From Neptunicoccus cionae (GTDB lineage: Bacteria; Pseudomonadota; Alphaproteobacteria; Rhodobacterales; Rhodobacteraceae), in contig NZ_PKOJ01000002.1 of NCBI RefSeq assembly GCF_002860325.1, forward strand, positions 1-64,000: a DNA stretch of 64,000 bases. Direction: 5' to 3'. Shown here in pieces: positions 52,342-62,007 of the stretch. Every line of letters starts with the position of its first letter. Position 1 is the stretch's first letter. The notes beneath the pieces are model-generated. The model saw nothing but the letters and a program-made list of their open reading frames with translations. It did not search any database and was not told the origin of the DNA. The position numbers and the translations under genes are program-made.

Positions 52342-53043
52342 TCAGTCAAGCTGCCGTGCTGCAAGCACAGGACCAAGGTTCTCGGACTGCACAACAACAG
52401 CGTAATGGGCAGATGCTTCTACCGGATGGGTCAGGCTCATTGGAGAATCACCATCCCACTGGCCGATCGTCGCCCAACCCGTCACAGTATTCACATAATC
52501 CACCATGCGGCCTGCATTCTCACCGTGTTTGATCTTCACCTTGACGCTCGGTTCGTAAGAAATCACATGTACATCGGACGGGACGGACTGTCCCTTCACC
52601 GGTGTCAAAACGATCTTGAGCGCCCCGTTATCCCGTGAAAGAACGATATTCGCGCGCTCCGGTTCGGCAGAAAGCATTTCGACGTAGTCGAGAATCTTCT
52701 GGCGTTTTGCACCGGCCACATAATCCCGCCCGTTAAAGATCATCTGTGGCGTCACAAGCCGGTACTTGCTGTCCATTTTTGCGTTGAATGCCGCCTGCCG
52801 CACAGCAAATTCGGGCTGAGCCAGATGATCCTGCCAACCGAGGTAATCCCAGTAGTCCACGTGCAAACCAAGCGCGAGCACATTTTCCCGCTCCGAAATC
52901 TCGGACAGAATTTCGTCCGCCTCCGGACAGGAAGAACACCCCTGAGAGGTATAAAGCTCGACCACAACCACAGAGTCACCTGCTTGTGCCGTCTGAATAA
53001 AACCGGTTGTGGAAATGGCCAAAGCGGCCAGAAATCTGCGCAT
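52342..53043 (-). CDS. DUF1223 thioredoxin-like exported protein
   Basis: A 233-residue exported protein. A signal peptide (MRRFLAALAISTTGFIQTAQA) is followed by a thioredoxin-like domain with ELYTSQGCSSCPEADEIL, carrying a CSSC redox pair. HVDYWDYLGWQD and TPQMIFNGRDYVAG complete the DUF1223 pattern. It probably acts in periplasmic thiol or oxidative chemistry. An ATG at 53058 would add five residues. Confidence 0.85.
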   Translation of the reverse strand: MRRFLAALAISTTGFIQTAQAGDSVVVVELYTSQGCSSCPEADEILSEISERENVLALGLHVDYWDYLGWQDHLAQPEFAVRQAAFNAKMDSKYRLVTPQMIFNGRDYVAGAKRQKILDYVEMLSAEPERANIVLSRDNGALKIVLTPVKGQSVPSDVHVISYEPSVKVKIKHGENAGRMVDYVNTVTGWATIGQWDGDSPMSLTHPVEASAHYAVVVQSENLGPVLAARQLD

Positions 53044-53211
53044 GTACTGTGCTCGCATCAATGAGTGTTAACCCGTTTATAACCGTTCTTTTCGGGCTTT
53101 TGCCAATAAAGGTTTCGAGAGGATAATGTTACAAACCTGAACCCACCCTATTGATGCAAGTCGCAACAGCCTTAGGGTAAGGGAAACCCGGCGTAACATT
53201 GGACTGATGGC

Positions 53212-54225
53212 ATGATCTCCACCCAACATCCTGTGGTAATTTTCGGCGCTGGCGCCATCGGCTGCTATCTGGGCGCGCAATGGGCCGGTGCCGGAATGCC
53301 TGTCACCCTGCTCGGACGGGACAGGCTGCTGGCGCTTTCCAAAACGGGTTTCGAGATTGAATCCGGCCCCCGTTTAAGCAGCGCAAAACTGTCCGAGAAC
53401 CCCAGGATCACAACAGATCCTCTGTGTCTGGCAAAGGCCGGCCTTATTGTGGTGACGGTCAAAGCAACGGCGCTGAATGCAGCTATTACTCAAATCCGCG
53501 AACACAGCACGCCAGAGACGCCTGTTCTGTGCCTGCTCAACGGCATCGCCCCTGCCCGAAGGCTTGAAACAGCACTACCCGACTGGCGTATTTCGGCTGG
53601 AATGGTTCCCTTTAACGTGGTCTGGAGCAGCGAAACCACTCTGCGGCGCTCCTCTGTCGGTGAGGTTGTTCTGGAACGCACCGCCGCAACCGAACAACTG
53701 GTCGCAAGCCTTGGCACAAACGCGCCGGAGATCCGTCTGAGCGATGACATTCGCGCGGTGCAATACGGGAAGCTTTTGCTCAACCTGAACAATCCGGTAA
53801 ACGCGCTGTCCGGCAAGTCCCTTTACCACCAATTGCGCGAACGTCCCTACCGACTGGTGTACGCTGCGGCCCTGCAAGAAGCACTCGATGTTTACGAAGG
53901 TGCGCAAGTTGTTCATGCAAAATCCGGCCCCCTGCCTGCACGTCAGATCGTCCGGATGTTGCGCGCTCCGGACTGGCTGTTCAACACTGTTGCCCTGCGT
54001 CTGCAAAAACTCGATCCGCAATCACAAACCTCTATGGCGCAGGATCTGGCGGCTGGCAAACCCACGGAAATTGACACGATCAACGGCGAAATTGTCGATC
54101 TGGCGACAGAAACCGGCCAGTTCGCGCCCGTCAACGCCAGACTTGTGGAACTGGTCCGCAGCGCCAGCGCCGGTGGTCAGACATACTTCTCCGGCCCAGA
54201 ACTCTGCCGCGCCGTCTTGTCCTAA
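53212..54225 (+). CDS. panE: 2-dehydropantoate 2-reductase family
   Basis: A 337-residue NADP-dependent reductase of the ApbA/PanE family. It has VVIFGAGAIGCYLGAQWAGAG (dinucleotide fold), VTVKATALNAA, and the substrate domain with KLLLNLNNPVNAL and GKPTEIDTINGEIV. The pantothenate role is assigned by family; related ketopantoate-reductase-like enzymes can use other 2-keto acids. It converges on acnA. Confidence 0.85.
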   Translation: MISTQHPVVIFGAGAIGCYLGAQWAGAGMPVTLLGRDRLLALSKTGFEIESGPRLSSAKLSENPRITTDPLCLAKAGLIVVTVKATALNAAITQIREHSTPETPVLCLLNGIAPARRLETALPDWRISAGMVPFNVVWSSETTLRRSSVGEVVLERTAATEQLVASLGTNAPEIRLSDDIRAVQYGKLLLNLNNPVNALSGKSLYHQLRERPYRLVYAAALQEALDVYEGAQVVHAKSGPLPARQIVRMLRAPDWLFNTVALRLQKLDPQSQTSMAQDLAAGKPTEIDTINGEIVDLATETGQFAPVNARLVELVRSASAGGQTYFSGPELCRAVLS

Positions 54226-54229
54226 GCCA

Positions 54230-54253
54230 CGGCTCTTTTTGGTTCAAATATCC
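54230..54253 (+). repeat. 24-bp intergenic repeat, copy 2
   Basis: An exact match to 31245-31268, again starting a few bases after a plus-strand stop codon (panE). A terminator hairpin follows about 20 bp later here, but not at the first copy. Confidence 0.7.
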
Positions 54254-54273
54254 AAATCCCGTCCCCGAAACAC

Positions 54274-54304
54274 AAAAAAGGCGCCGCAGAGGGCGCCTTT
54301 TTCA
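54274..54304. terminator. Bidirectional terminator between panE and acnA
   Basis: GGCGCC and GGCGCC with a short loop, flanked by A6 on one side and T5 on the other, so it can function for both convergent genes. Confidence 0.88.
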
Positions 54305-54324
54305 TTTATTCTTTGTCAGTGAAA

Positions 54325-57105
54325 TCAGGCTGTTTTTGCCAGATTGCGCAGAACATAGTGCAGAACACCACCGTTTTTGATGTAGTCGATTTCTACTTCG
54401 GTATCGATCCGGCACTTCAGTGTAATCTCTTTCACATCGCCGTTCGGGTAGGTGATGGAGCACAGAACCTCTTGCAGAGGCTTCACGGTTTCCAGACCTT
54501 TGATCGAAACGGTTTCCTCACCGGTCAGGCCAAGTGATTTACGTGTGTCGTCGCCAGTGAATTCGAACGGAACAACACCCATCCCTACCAAGTTAGAGCG
54601 GTGAATACGCTCGAAGCTCTCGGCGATCACAGCTTTCACACCAAGAAGCGCAGTACCTTTGGCCGCCCAGTCACGGCTGGAACCGGCACCGTATTGAACA
54701 CCGCCAAAGATCACCAGCGGCGTGCCGTTGGCCTGATGGGCCATCGCCGCATCATAGATCGAGGTTTGTTCGCCATCGACACCTTTGGTGTAACCGCCTT
54801 CAACACCGTCCAGCATCTCGTTTTTGATACGGATGTTGGCAAAAGTGCCGCGCATCATCACTTCGTGGTTCCCGCGACGGGAGCCATAAGAGTTGAATTC
54901 ACGCACAGGCACCTGATGGTCTGTCAGATACTGACCAGCCGGTGTGGACTGTTTGAACGAACCCGCAGGGGAGATGTGGTCGGTGGTGATCATATCACCC
55001 AACAACGCCAGAACCTTAGCCCCTTCGATGCTGCTGATCTCGGACGCAGGCTCTTTGGACATGCCTTGGAAATACGGCGGGTTGCGCACGTAGGTGGAGG
55101 ACGCTGGCCAGTCGTAAGTCAGGCTGTCCGTGGTTTCCACGCCCTGCCACTTTTCGTCACCTTCGAATACGGAAGCGTATTTCTCAAGGAAGGCTTCGCG
55201 TGTCACCGTTTGCTCTACCAGTTCTGCAACTTCCTGTGTGGAAGGCCAGATGTCCTTTAGGTAGACGTCATTGCCGTCTTTGTCCTGACCCAGAACTTCT
55301 GTGGTGATGTCCACATTCATGTCACCCACCAGAGAGTAGGCAACAACCAGTGGAGGAGAGGCCAGATAGTTGGCGCGCACATCAGGGCTGATCCGCCCTT
55401 CAAAGTTCCGGTTGCCCGACAGGATCGACGTGGCGATCAGATCATAATCGTTGATGGCCTTGGAGATTTCAGGCTCAAGCGGACCGGAGTTGCCGATACA
55501 GGTCGTACAGCCGTATCCCACGAGGTTAAAGCCGATGGCATCCAGATCTTCTTGCAGATTGGCGGCTTCCAGATAGGCCGAAACCACCTGGCTGCCCGGT
55601 GCGAGCGATGTTTTCACCCAAGGCTTGCGGGTCAGGCCTTTTTCACGGGCCTTACGCGCCACCAGACCGGCACCGATCATCACATAAGGGTTGGATGTGT
55701 TGGTACAGGATGTGATCGAGGCAATAACGATGGAACCGTCGTGCAGTTGGTAGTTGCCGTCTTCGGTGGCAACATAGCCGCGCTGGTGATGGCCTTCATC
55801 GCCCGGAATCTCGCGCGGTTCTGGCTGTCCGCCCTCACCTTCCCAACGGACTTCCGCCCGCTCGCTGGTGTCTTTTGCAGTCCGCTCGCCCTTCACATAT
55901 TCAGAGAAAGTCTTGCTCGCCTTGTTCAGTGCAATGTAATCCTGCGGACGTTTCGGGCCGGAGATCGCAGGAACGATTGTTCCCATATCCAAAGAAAGCG
56001 TGTCCGTGTAAACAGGCGCATAGTTTTCGTCGCGCCACATGCCGTTTTCCTTGGCATAGGCTTCAACCAGCTTGATGCGGGCCTCGTCGCGGCCTGTTGT
56101 GCGCAGGTAGCGCAGGGTTTCAGCGTCGATCGGGAAGAAACCGCAGGTCGCGCCGTATTCCGGTGCCATGTTGGCGATTGTCGCACGGTCAGCCAGTGGT
56201 AGTTTGTCGAGACCCGAACCGTAGAATTCCACGAATTTGCCAACCACGCCTTTTTCGCGCAGCATTTCCACAACCTTGAGAACAAGGTCGGTACCTGTTG
56301 TGCCTTCAACCATCGCGCCGGTCAGTTCAAAGCCGATCACTTCAGGGATCAGCATGGAAATAGGCTGGCCGAGCATGGCTGCTTCGGCCTCGATGCCGCC
56401 AACGCCCCAACCCAGAACAGCAGCACCGTTAACCATGGTGGTGTGGCTGTCTGTACCAACCAGCGTGTCCGGATAAGCAACTTCAACGCCGTTCTGGTCC
56501 TTGTCTGTCCAAACTGTCTGGGACAGATACTCGAGGTTTACCTGGTGACAGATACCTGTGCCCGGTGGCACAACGCGGAAGTTGTCAAAGGCGCTTTGAC
56601 CCCATTTCAGGAATGTGTAGCGTTCCATGTTGCGTTCGTACTCGCGGTCCACGTTCATCTGGAACGCCCTCGGGTTGCCGAATTCGTCAATCATCACAGA
56701 GTGGTCAATGACCAGATCAACAGGGTTCAACGGGTTGATCTGCTCGGCATCGCCGCCCAGTGCCACAATCCCGTCGCGCATTGCAGCCAGATCCACAACA
56801 GCCGGAACACCTGTAAAGTCCTGCATCAGAACACGGGCCGGACGGTATGCGATCTCACGAGGGTTCTTACCGCCGTTCGCGCCCCATTTGGCAAATGCCT
56901 TGATGTCGTCCACGGAAACCGTGCGACCGTCATCCTCAAAGCGCAGCATGTTTTCCAGAACAACCTTCAATGCTGCTGGAAGCTTGGTGAAATCCCCGAG
57001 ACCGGCTTCTTGTGCCGCGGGAATCGAATAATAGTCCACAGAAACGCCATCAACACTGAGGGTTTTGCGGGTTTTGCTGGTATCGTTGCCGACGGATACG
57101 GTCAT
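54325..57105 (-). CDS. acnA: Aconitate hydratase A
   Basis: A 926-residue TCA-cycle aconitase of the IRP1/AcnA type. The [4Fe-4S] ligands are visible in VGYGCTTCIGNSGPL and in the SITSCTNTSNP region. Also FGGVQYGAGSSRDWAAKG and GIGGIEAEAAMLGQP-type blocks. CGGAGG precedes the ATG at 57105. It sits beside zntB and ccm genes, the usual Rhodobacterales order. Confidence 0.97.
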   Translation of the reverse strand: MTVSVGNDTSKTRKTLSVDGVSVDYYSIPAAQEAGLGDFTKLPAALKVVLENMLRFEDDGRTVSVDDIKAFAKWGANGGKNPREIAYRPARVLMQDFTGVPAVVDLAAMRDGIVALGGDAEQINPLNPVDLVIDHSVMIDEFGNPRAFQMNVDREYERNMERYTFLKWGQSAFDNFRVVPPGTGICHQVNLEYLSQTVWTDKDQNGVEVAYPDTLVGTDSHTTMVNGAAVLGWGVGGIEAEAAMLGQPISMLIPEVIGFELTGAMVEGTTGTDLVLKVVEMLREKGVVGKFVEFYGSGLDKLPLADRATIANMAPEYGATCGFFPIDAETLRYLRTTGRDEARIKLVEAYAKENGMWRDENYAPVYTDTLSLDMGTIVPAISGPKRPQDYIALNKASKTFSEYVKGERTAKDTSERAEVRWEGEGGQPEPREIPGDEGHHQRGYVATEDGNYQLHDGSIVIASITSCTNTSNPYVMIGAGLVARKAREKGLTRKPWVKTSLAPGSQVVSAYLEAANLQEDLDAIGFNLVGYGCTTCIGNSGPLEPEISKAINDYDLIATSILSGNRNFEGRISPDVRANYLASPPLVVAYSLVGDMNVDITTEVLGQDKDGNDVYLKDIWPSTQEVAELVEQTVTREAFLEKYASVFEGDEKWQGVETTDSLTYDWPASSTYVRNPPYFQGMSKEPASEISSIEGAKVLALLGDMITTDHISPAGSFKQSTPAGQYLTDHQVPVREFNSYGSRRGNHEVMMRGTFANIRIKNEMLDGVEGGYTKGVDGEQTSIYDAAMAHQANGTPLVIFGGVQYGAGSSRDWAAKGTALLGVKAVIAESFERIHRSNLVGMGVVPFEFTGDDTRKSLGLTGEETVSIKGLETVKPLQEVLCSITYPNGDVKEITLKCRIDTEVEIDYIKNGGVLHYVLRNLAKTA

Positions 57106-57362
57106 ATTGGTCCTCCGAAACTGGATGAATAGAACTGGCTGGCCCGTCAATGCACCATTTTACTGAGTCCTGCAAGGGTGTCGGTATACAATTGTGCACA
57201 ATAAATCGCCGATCCCTATTACCCGATAAATTTACACAAGTTTATAAAGGCTAAACTGCGTTGCCGCTATGTGCGGACCGGCACGGAACGGACAGGAAAA
57301 CGGCTTGTGCAAAACATGCTTTTTCGGATGACAGCCTACCGATTGCAGGGCAAACTCGCCCG

Positions 57363-58346
57363 ATGACGACAGGACCCAAACACCCCGCCCCCCATACCAG
57401 TTGCGCTTTTCTGTTTGACGGCAGCGGCGGGGCTGTGCCTGTCGATTTGGCAGAGACCAAATCCGTACCAGAAACCGGTTTTCTCTGGGTGCATCTGGTG
57501 CGCAGCGACGCGGCTACCGCGCCCTGGCTCGAACAGGCCGGACTGCCACCCATTATCGAAGCCGCCATTACCGCAGAAGATACCCGCCCCCGCTGCACCC
57601 CCCATGGCAATGAAGCTGTGGTAATCCTGCGGGGCGTCAATCTGAACGAAGGCGCGCGGGCAGAGGATATGGTTTCGATCCGGCTCTGGGTAAGCGAACA
57701 CCGCGTCATCAGCTTTGCGCAGCGCCGCCTGCGCGCGCTTGAGGATATACAGGACAATGCCACCAACGGACTGACAGCCCATAGTCCGGGCGATTTCCTC
57801 GGGCGGCTGACACAGCGACTGGCAGACCGCGCCGAGCCGACCGTATCCGAACTGAACGAGCAGCTTGACGGAATAGAAGAAACGCTGCTGGAGGATGGCA
57901 CCCTGCCCGACCGCGGCAATCTCGGGGAAATCCGGCGCACGGCCATTACCCTGCGCCGCTATATGATGCCGCAACGGGATGCCCTGACCACCCTATTGAT
58001 AGAAGATTTCACCTGGTTGTCCGATGCCGATCTGGCTCGCCTGCGGGAAGCCACTGAACGCATTACCCTTCTGTCCGAAGAACTCGACGCCATCCGCGAC
58101 CGTGCGCAGGTTGTGCATGACCAGATACTCGATAAACGCTCTGAAACCATGAACCACCAGATGTTTATCCTGTCCTCGGTCGCGGCAATATTCCTGCCGC
58201 TCGGACTGATCACCGGCTTGCTTGGCATTAACGTCGGCGGCATTCCGGGCACGGAAAACCCCAGCGCCTTTGCTCTGGTTACAATAGGTCTTGTGGCCAT
58301 GGGCGGACTGCTGGTCTGGCTCTTCCGCAAATGGGGCCTGCTTTAA
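57363..58346 (+). CDS. zntB: CorA-family zinc transporter, ZntB-like
   Basis: A 327-residue CorA-superfamily channel or transporter. A long cytoplasmic N-terminal domain and stalk helix are followed by two C-terminal spans (MFILSSVAAIFLPLGLITGLLG and FALVTIGLVAMGGLLVWLF). The loop reads GINVGGIPG instead of the Mg-selective GMN, which points to ZntB rather than CorA. The ATG at 57363 is preferred over an upstream extension. It is divergent from acnA. Confidence 0.87.
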   Translation: MTTGPKHPAPHTSCAFLFDGSGGAVPVDLAETKSVPETGFLWVHLVRSDAATAPWLEQAGLPPIIEAAITAEDTRPRCTPHGNEAVVILRGVNLNEGARAEDMVSIRLWVSEHRVISFAQRRLRALEDIQDNATNGLTAHSPGDFLGRLTQRLADRAEPTVSELNEQLDGIEETLLEDGTLPDRGNLGEIRRTAITLRRYMMPQRDALTTLLIEDFTWLSDADLARLREATERITLLSEELDAIRDRAQVVHDQILDKRSETMNHQMFILSSVAAIFLPLGLITGLLGINVGGIPGTENPSAFALVTIGLVAMGGLLVWLFRKWGLL

Positions 58347-58400
58347 CCTGCGCCCATTGGTCCCTTCCCCACCGCAAACAAATCCCGTAAGGCTTCGCCT

Positions 58401-59027
58401 ATGATGACAGTCACCGATCTAGACTGCCTGCGCGGGCAAAGATGCGTGCTGAAAGGGGTCTCCTTTTCGCTCGACGCTGGTGATTGCCTGATCCTGCGCG
58501 GCCCGAACGGTGCCGGAAAAACCACTCTATTGCGGACCCTTGCGGGATTGAGCCCCTCACCGGAGGGCAGGCTTTCCGCGCCGCCCGAAGCCATTGTCTA
58601 TACAGGCCATCTGGACGCCGTGAAGCCACAACTGAGTGTCAGGGAAAATTTGGCTTTCTGGCAGGGTATCTATCAGAACGCGCCGAAAGATACACTGACA
58701 CGCTTTGATCTGGACGAACTGGCCGAACGACCTGCCGCCACACTGTCTGCCGGTCAGAAGCGCCGTCTCGGCCTGGCGCGGTTGCATGTGTCAGGTCGCA
58801 TGATCTGGTTGCTGGACGAACCGACGACGGCCCTTGATGCGGATCACGTGGCCCGATTCACCGCTATTCTGACGGATCATTGCAGCAGCGGTGGCATTGC
58901 CATTATCTCAACCCATCTGGACCTTGACCTTCCGCGCGCGCAAACCCTGAATGTTGCGGATTTCGCAGCTCCGACCGGCAATGGTTCGACAACCAGTGAC
59001 GACCCCTTTTTGCAAGGGTCCTACTGA
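58401..59027 (+). CDS. ccmA: Cytochrome c biogenesis ATP-binding protein CcmA
   Basis: A 208-residue ABC ATPase that with CcmB/C/D releases haem-loaded CcmE. Walker A GPNGAGKTTLLRTLAG, signature LSAGQKRRLGLARL, Walker B IWLLDEPTTALD and switch ISTHLDLDL are all present. The stop codon overlaps the ccmB start by one base. First gene of ccmABCDG (hel operon). Confidence 0.95.
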   Translation: MMTVTDLDCLRGQRCVLKGVSFSLDAGDCLILRGPNGAGKTTLLRTLAGLSPSPEGRLSAPPEAIVYTGHLDAVKPQLSVRENLAFWQGIYQNAPKDTLTRFDLDELAERPAATLSAGQKRRLGLARLHVSGRMIWLLDEPTTALDADHVARFTAILTDHCSSGGIAIISTHLDLDLPRAQTLNVADFAAPTGNGSTTSDDPFLQGSY

Positions 59028-59683
59028 TGCTGGCGCTATGCAGACGTGACATCCTTCTAGCCGTCCGCTCTGGCGGCGGATTCGGTCTGGCACTGGCCTT
59101 CTTCCTGATCCTTGTTATGTTTGTCCCCTTCGGCGTGGGACCGGACCGTGCAGTACTAGCCCGCATTGCACCCGGCATCTTGTGGATCGGCGCATTGTTG
59201 GCCTGCCTGCTGTCACTGGACCGCGTGTTCCAGCTGGACGCAGAAGATGGCACGCTTGAGGCGCTCGCCACCTCCCCGATCCCTCTGACAGGTCTGGTCA
59301 GCGCCAAAGCCGCCGCCCACTGGATCACCACCGGCCTGCCCCTGACACTGGCCAGCGCGCCACTCGGCTATCTGCTGGGATTGCCCGCAGAGGGATATAT
59401 CTGGCTCGTGACAAGCCTTGCAGTGGGCACGGTTTCGCTGTCGTTCATTGGAACCTTCGGTGCAGCGATCACAGTCGGCATCAAGCGCGGCGGGCTTTTG
59501 TTGTCCCTGCTGGTGCTGCCGCTTTATATCCCCACGCTGATTCTCGGGGCGCAGGTGGTCACACGGGCGGTGAGCGGCCAGAACCCTGTCGCCTCACTGG
59601 CGCTGCTTGGCGGGCTGACCTTGCTGACGCTGGCCCTGATTCCGATTGCCGCCGCTATGGCGCTGCGGGCGAATTTGCGTTGA
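59027..59683 (+). CDS. ccmB: Haem exporter protein CcmB
   Basis: A 218-residue six-span permease subunit with the family start LALCRRDILLAVRSGGGFGLALAFFLILV and the block LAPGILWIGALLACLLSLDRVFQLDAEDGTLEAL. It partners CcmA. It starts in the ccmA stop; ccmC follows after 94 bp. Confidence 0.95.
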   Translation: MLALCRRDILLAVRSGGGFGLALAFFLILVMFVPFGVGPDRAVLARIAPGILWIGALLACLLSLDRVFQLDAEDGTLEALATSPIPLTGLVSAKAAAHWITTGLPLTLASAPLGYLLGLPAEGYIWLVTSLAVGTVSLSFIGTFGAAITVGIKRGGLLLSLLVLPLYIPTLILGAQVVTRAVSGQNPVASLALLGGLTLLTLALIPIAAAMALRANLR

Positions 59684-59777
59684 TCCCACAGTCCCGATTG
59701 AGCCAGCGAAACACAGTTACGAACCTGTGACCCGATGTCCATTGGCGGGGTCGAGAAAACCCGTTACATAAGCGCTT

Positions 59778-60506
59778 ATGTCGCTCTGGGAATATGCAAA
59801 TCCGGTTAAATTCATGGCTCTCTCGGGCCGCATCCTGCCGTTTGCAACCGTGCTCTCGGCTGCCCTTCTGCTGACGGGCCTGATCTGGGGATTTTTCTTC
59901 ACAGCAGATGATTTCAAACAGGGCTCCACCGTCAAGATTATCTTCCTGCATGTCCCAGCAGCACTGATGGCGATTAACATCTGGCTGATGATGCTGGTGG
60001 CGTCTCTGGTCTGGTTGGTGCGCCGCCATCATGTCTCGGCACTGGCGGCCCGCGCTGCCGCGCCGATTGGCATCACCATGACGCTGATTGCCCTGTTTAC
60101 CGGTGCGATCTGGGGCAAACCCATGTGGGGCACCTACTGGGCGTGGGATCCGCGACTGACTTCTTTCATGATCCTCTTTGTGTTTTATCTCGGCTATCTC
60201 GCCCTGTGGCAGGCGGTAGAAGATGACGACACCGCCGCGGATCTGACATCGATCCTGTGCATGGTCGGATCGGTCTTCGCGCTTTTGTCACGCTATGCGG
60301 TGAACCTGTGGAATCAGGGACTGCATCAGGGCGCCACGCTAACCGCCACCAAAGAAAGCCCGATTGACGGCAGTTATTACTACCCGCTGCTCGTCTGCAT
60401 TGTCGGCTTTATCACCCTGTTTGTAACGCTGGTATTGCTGCGCACACGGATGCACATCCGACTGCGGCGCAGTCGCGCTGTGCTCGCAAGGGAGGCCTCG
60501 AGATGA
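59778..60506 (+). CDS. ccmC: Haem-handling membrane protein CcmC
   Basis: A 242-residue six-span protein delivering haem to CcmE. The tryptophan-rich periplasmic signature is visible (WGKPMWGTYWAWDPRLTSF), with flanking histidines for haem (HVPAALMAIN and LWNQGLHQGATL). It overlaps ccmD by 4 bp (ATGA). Confidence 0.96.
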   Translation: MSLWEYANPVKFMALSGRILPFATVLSAALLLTGLIWGFFFTADDFKQGSTVKIIFLHVPAALMAINIWLMMLVASLVWLVRRHHVSALAARAAAPIGITMTLIALFTGAIWGKPMWGTYWAWDPRLTSFMILFVFYLGYLALWQAVEDDDTAADLTSILCMVGSVFALLSRYAVNLWNQGLHQGATLTATKESPIDGSYYYPLLVCIVGFITLFVTLVLLRTRMHIRLRRSRAVLAREASR

Positions 60507-60655
60507 TCCCCGATCTTGGTAAATACGCCAGCGATGTGCTCTCGGCATATGCCATCGCACTGCTGCTGCTGGGGGGGCTGGTGGTGATCAGCCTGCGCCA
60601 GTCCGCAAAGGCGCGTAAAATACTGGAAGACGCAGAACGAAAGACCCGTAAATGA
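60503..60655 (+). CDS. ccmD: Cytochrome c biogenesis small protein CcmD
   Basis: A 50-residue protein read directly from the sequence: MIPDLGKYASDVLSAYAIAL, then a hydrophobic segment (LLLGGLVVISLRQSAK) and a charged tail ending ERKTRK. Size, the YxxxVxxAY pattern, a single span and its place between ccmC and ccmG identify CcmD, which holds CcmABC and CcmE together. It overlaps both neighbours by 4 bp (ATGA). Confidence 0.92.
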   Translation: MIPDLGKYASDVLSAYAIALLLLGGLVVISLRQSAKARKILEDAERKTRK

Positions 60656-61185
60656 GCCGCATTTCTCCGTGGGTGGTGCTGCCGCCCGTGCTTTTCCTCT
60701 CTATTGCTGCAACGTTCCTGCTGGGGCTGAACCGCACCGACCCGGATGCTCTGCCGTCCACAATGATCGGCAGACAGGCCCCGCCCTTGCAAGTCGAAGC
60801 GCTTGGCGATTTACCCCCTGCAACAGAAGAGATGCTGCGCAGCGGCGACTTCAAGCTGGTAAACTTCTGGGCAAGCTGGTGCGGCCCCTGCCGCGTGGAA
60901 CACCCGAACCTGACCGAACTCGCCGCAAACGGCATGCCGGTGATCGGGCTGAACTACAAAGACAACCCCGCCAATGCGCTGGCCTTTCTTGAAGAACTGG
61001 GAAACCCCTATGTGGGCACTTCGTCCGTTGACGGACGCGCAGCACTGGAATGGGGGGTTTACGGAGTGCCGGAGACTTTCCTGCTGGACGCAGACGGAAC
61101 CATCCTGATGCGCGCTGCCGGTCCGGTAACGCAACGCATAATCCGCGAAAGACTGGTCCCCGCTATGGAGGCAGCGCGCAAATAG
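60652..61185 (+). CDS. ccmG: Thiol:disulfide interchange protein CcmG/DsbE
   Basis: A 177-residue membrane-anchored thioredoxin-like protein (the Rhodobacter HelX type). An N-terminal anchor (WVVLPPVLFLSIAATFLLGL) is followed by the redox centre NFWASWCGPCRVEHPN and the cis-Pro region GVYGVPETFLLD. It reduces apocytochrome c for haem attachment. It overlaps ccmD. Confidence 0.95.
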   Translation: MSRISPWVVLPPVLFLSIAATFLLGLNRTDPDALPSTMIGRQAPPLQVEALGDLPPATEEMLRSGDFKLVNFWASWCGPCRVEHPNLTELAANGMPVIGLNYKDNPANALAFLEELGNPYVGTSSVDGRAALEWGVYGVPETFLLDADGTILMRAAGPVTQRIIRERLVPAMEAARK

Positions 61186-61207
61186 GCGCGCCGCCCGTTG
61201 GCAAGGT

Positions 61208-61627
61208 TTACATCGCCAGAACCGATTTGACCGCACTTGCAGCCTCGGCACCTTTTTTAACGAAATGGGCTTTGTAAAACGCCTCGTGCTCGGCTGTTTC
61301 CTGATAGTGATGGGGTGTAAGGCTGACCGAAAACACCGGCACACCCGTATCCATCTGGGCCCGCATCAGGCCATCCACAACCGCTGCGGCGACGAAATCG
61401 TGACGGTAGATACCTCCGTCCACAACCAGTGCTGCTGCAACGACAGCATCAAATTCGCCTGTCTCGGCCAGTTTTTTGGCCAGAAACGGCATCTCAAATG
61501 CACCGGGCACATCGAAGGGTTTTACTTCTGCATCCGGCATCTCTGCCAGAAATCCCTCGTAAGCGCGGTCTACGATATCCGCATGCCAGCGGGCTTTGAT
61601 AAAAGCTATTTTAGCGGGTTTTGTCAT
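61208..61627 (-). CDS. ribH: 6,7-dimethyl-8-ribityllumazine synthase, RibH2 type
   Basis: A 139-residue lumazine synthase for the penultimate riboflavin step. IAFIKARWHADIVDRAYEGF, DVPGAFEMPFLAKKL, VVDGGIYRHDFVAAAVVDG and SLTPHHYQET match the RibH2 (Brucella/Mesorhizobium) subgroup rather than the common icosahedral RibH1. The ATG at 61627 follows GGAAAGGATC. An FMN riboswitch lies upstream on the same strand. Confidence 0.93.
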   Translation of the reverse strand: MTKPAKIAFIKARWHADIVDRAYEGFLAEMPDAEVKPFDVPGAFEMPFLAKKLAETGEFDAVVAAALVVDGGIYRHDFVAAAVVDGLMRAQMDTGVPVFSVSLTPHHYQETAEHEAFYKAHFVKKGAEAASAVKSVLAM

Positions 61628-61709
61628 TGCTCTGATCCTTTCCTTCAACAAGACAAGACCCAGAGCGTTCAGACCTCTGCCCCCCCCAAAAGGGGAACAA
61701 AGCTCCATT

Positions 61710-61820
61710 CTCTTCCATCCGGACTATACCGTCGGCTCCGGAATTTCACCGGTATCTGCCCTGTGACAGGCTCGCGGGCTGTAACCGCCGGTGGGGAATT
61801 GCACCCCGCCCTGAGAATAC
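61710..61820 (-). promoter_or_regulatory. FMN riboswitch (RFN element)
   Basis: Read on the minus strand, the conserved RFN blocks are all visible: GGGCGGGGTGCAATTCCCC at the start, then ACCGGCGGTTACAGCCCGCG, AGCC..., GGTGAAATTCCGGAGCCGAC and GGTATAGTCCGGATG at the end. It lies 83 bases before the ribH start. A CCCCTTTTGGGG hairpin (61685-61695 region) between aptamer and gene could form the expression platform. Confidence 0.93.
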
Positions 61821-62007
61821 GCAATCGCTAGCAAGCCCTGCGCGGCGAGACAAGCCAAAACATGCCGACATTACGTCATTTTCACACCCTTCAATGTTCC
61901 AAAAATACTCACCCGACCCGCTGCATCAAAACGCGACCGCCCGAAACTCCTTGCCCACCCGCCGTTGAGTTTTGTATCAGCAGGCAACAACACAGGAGCA
62001 TTCTCGC

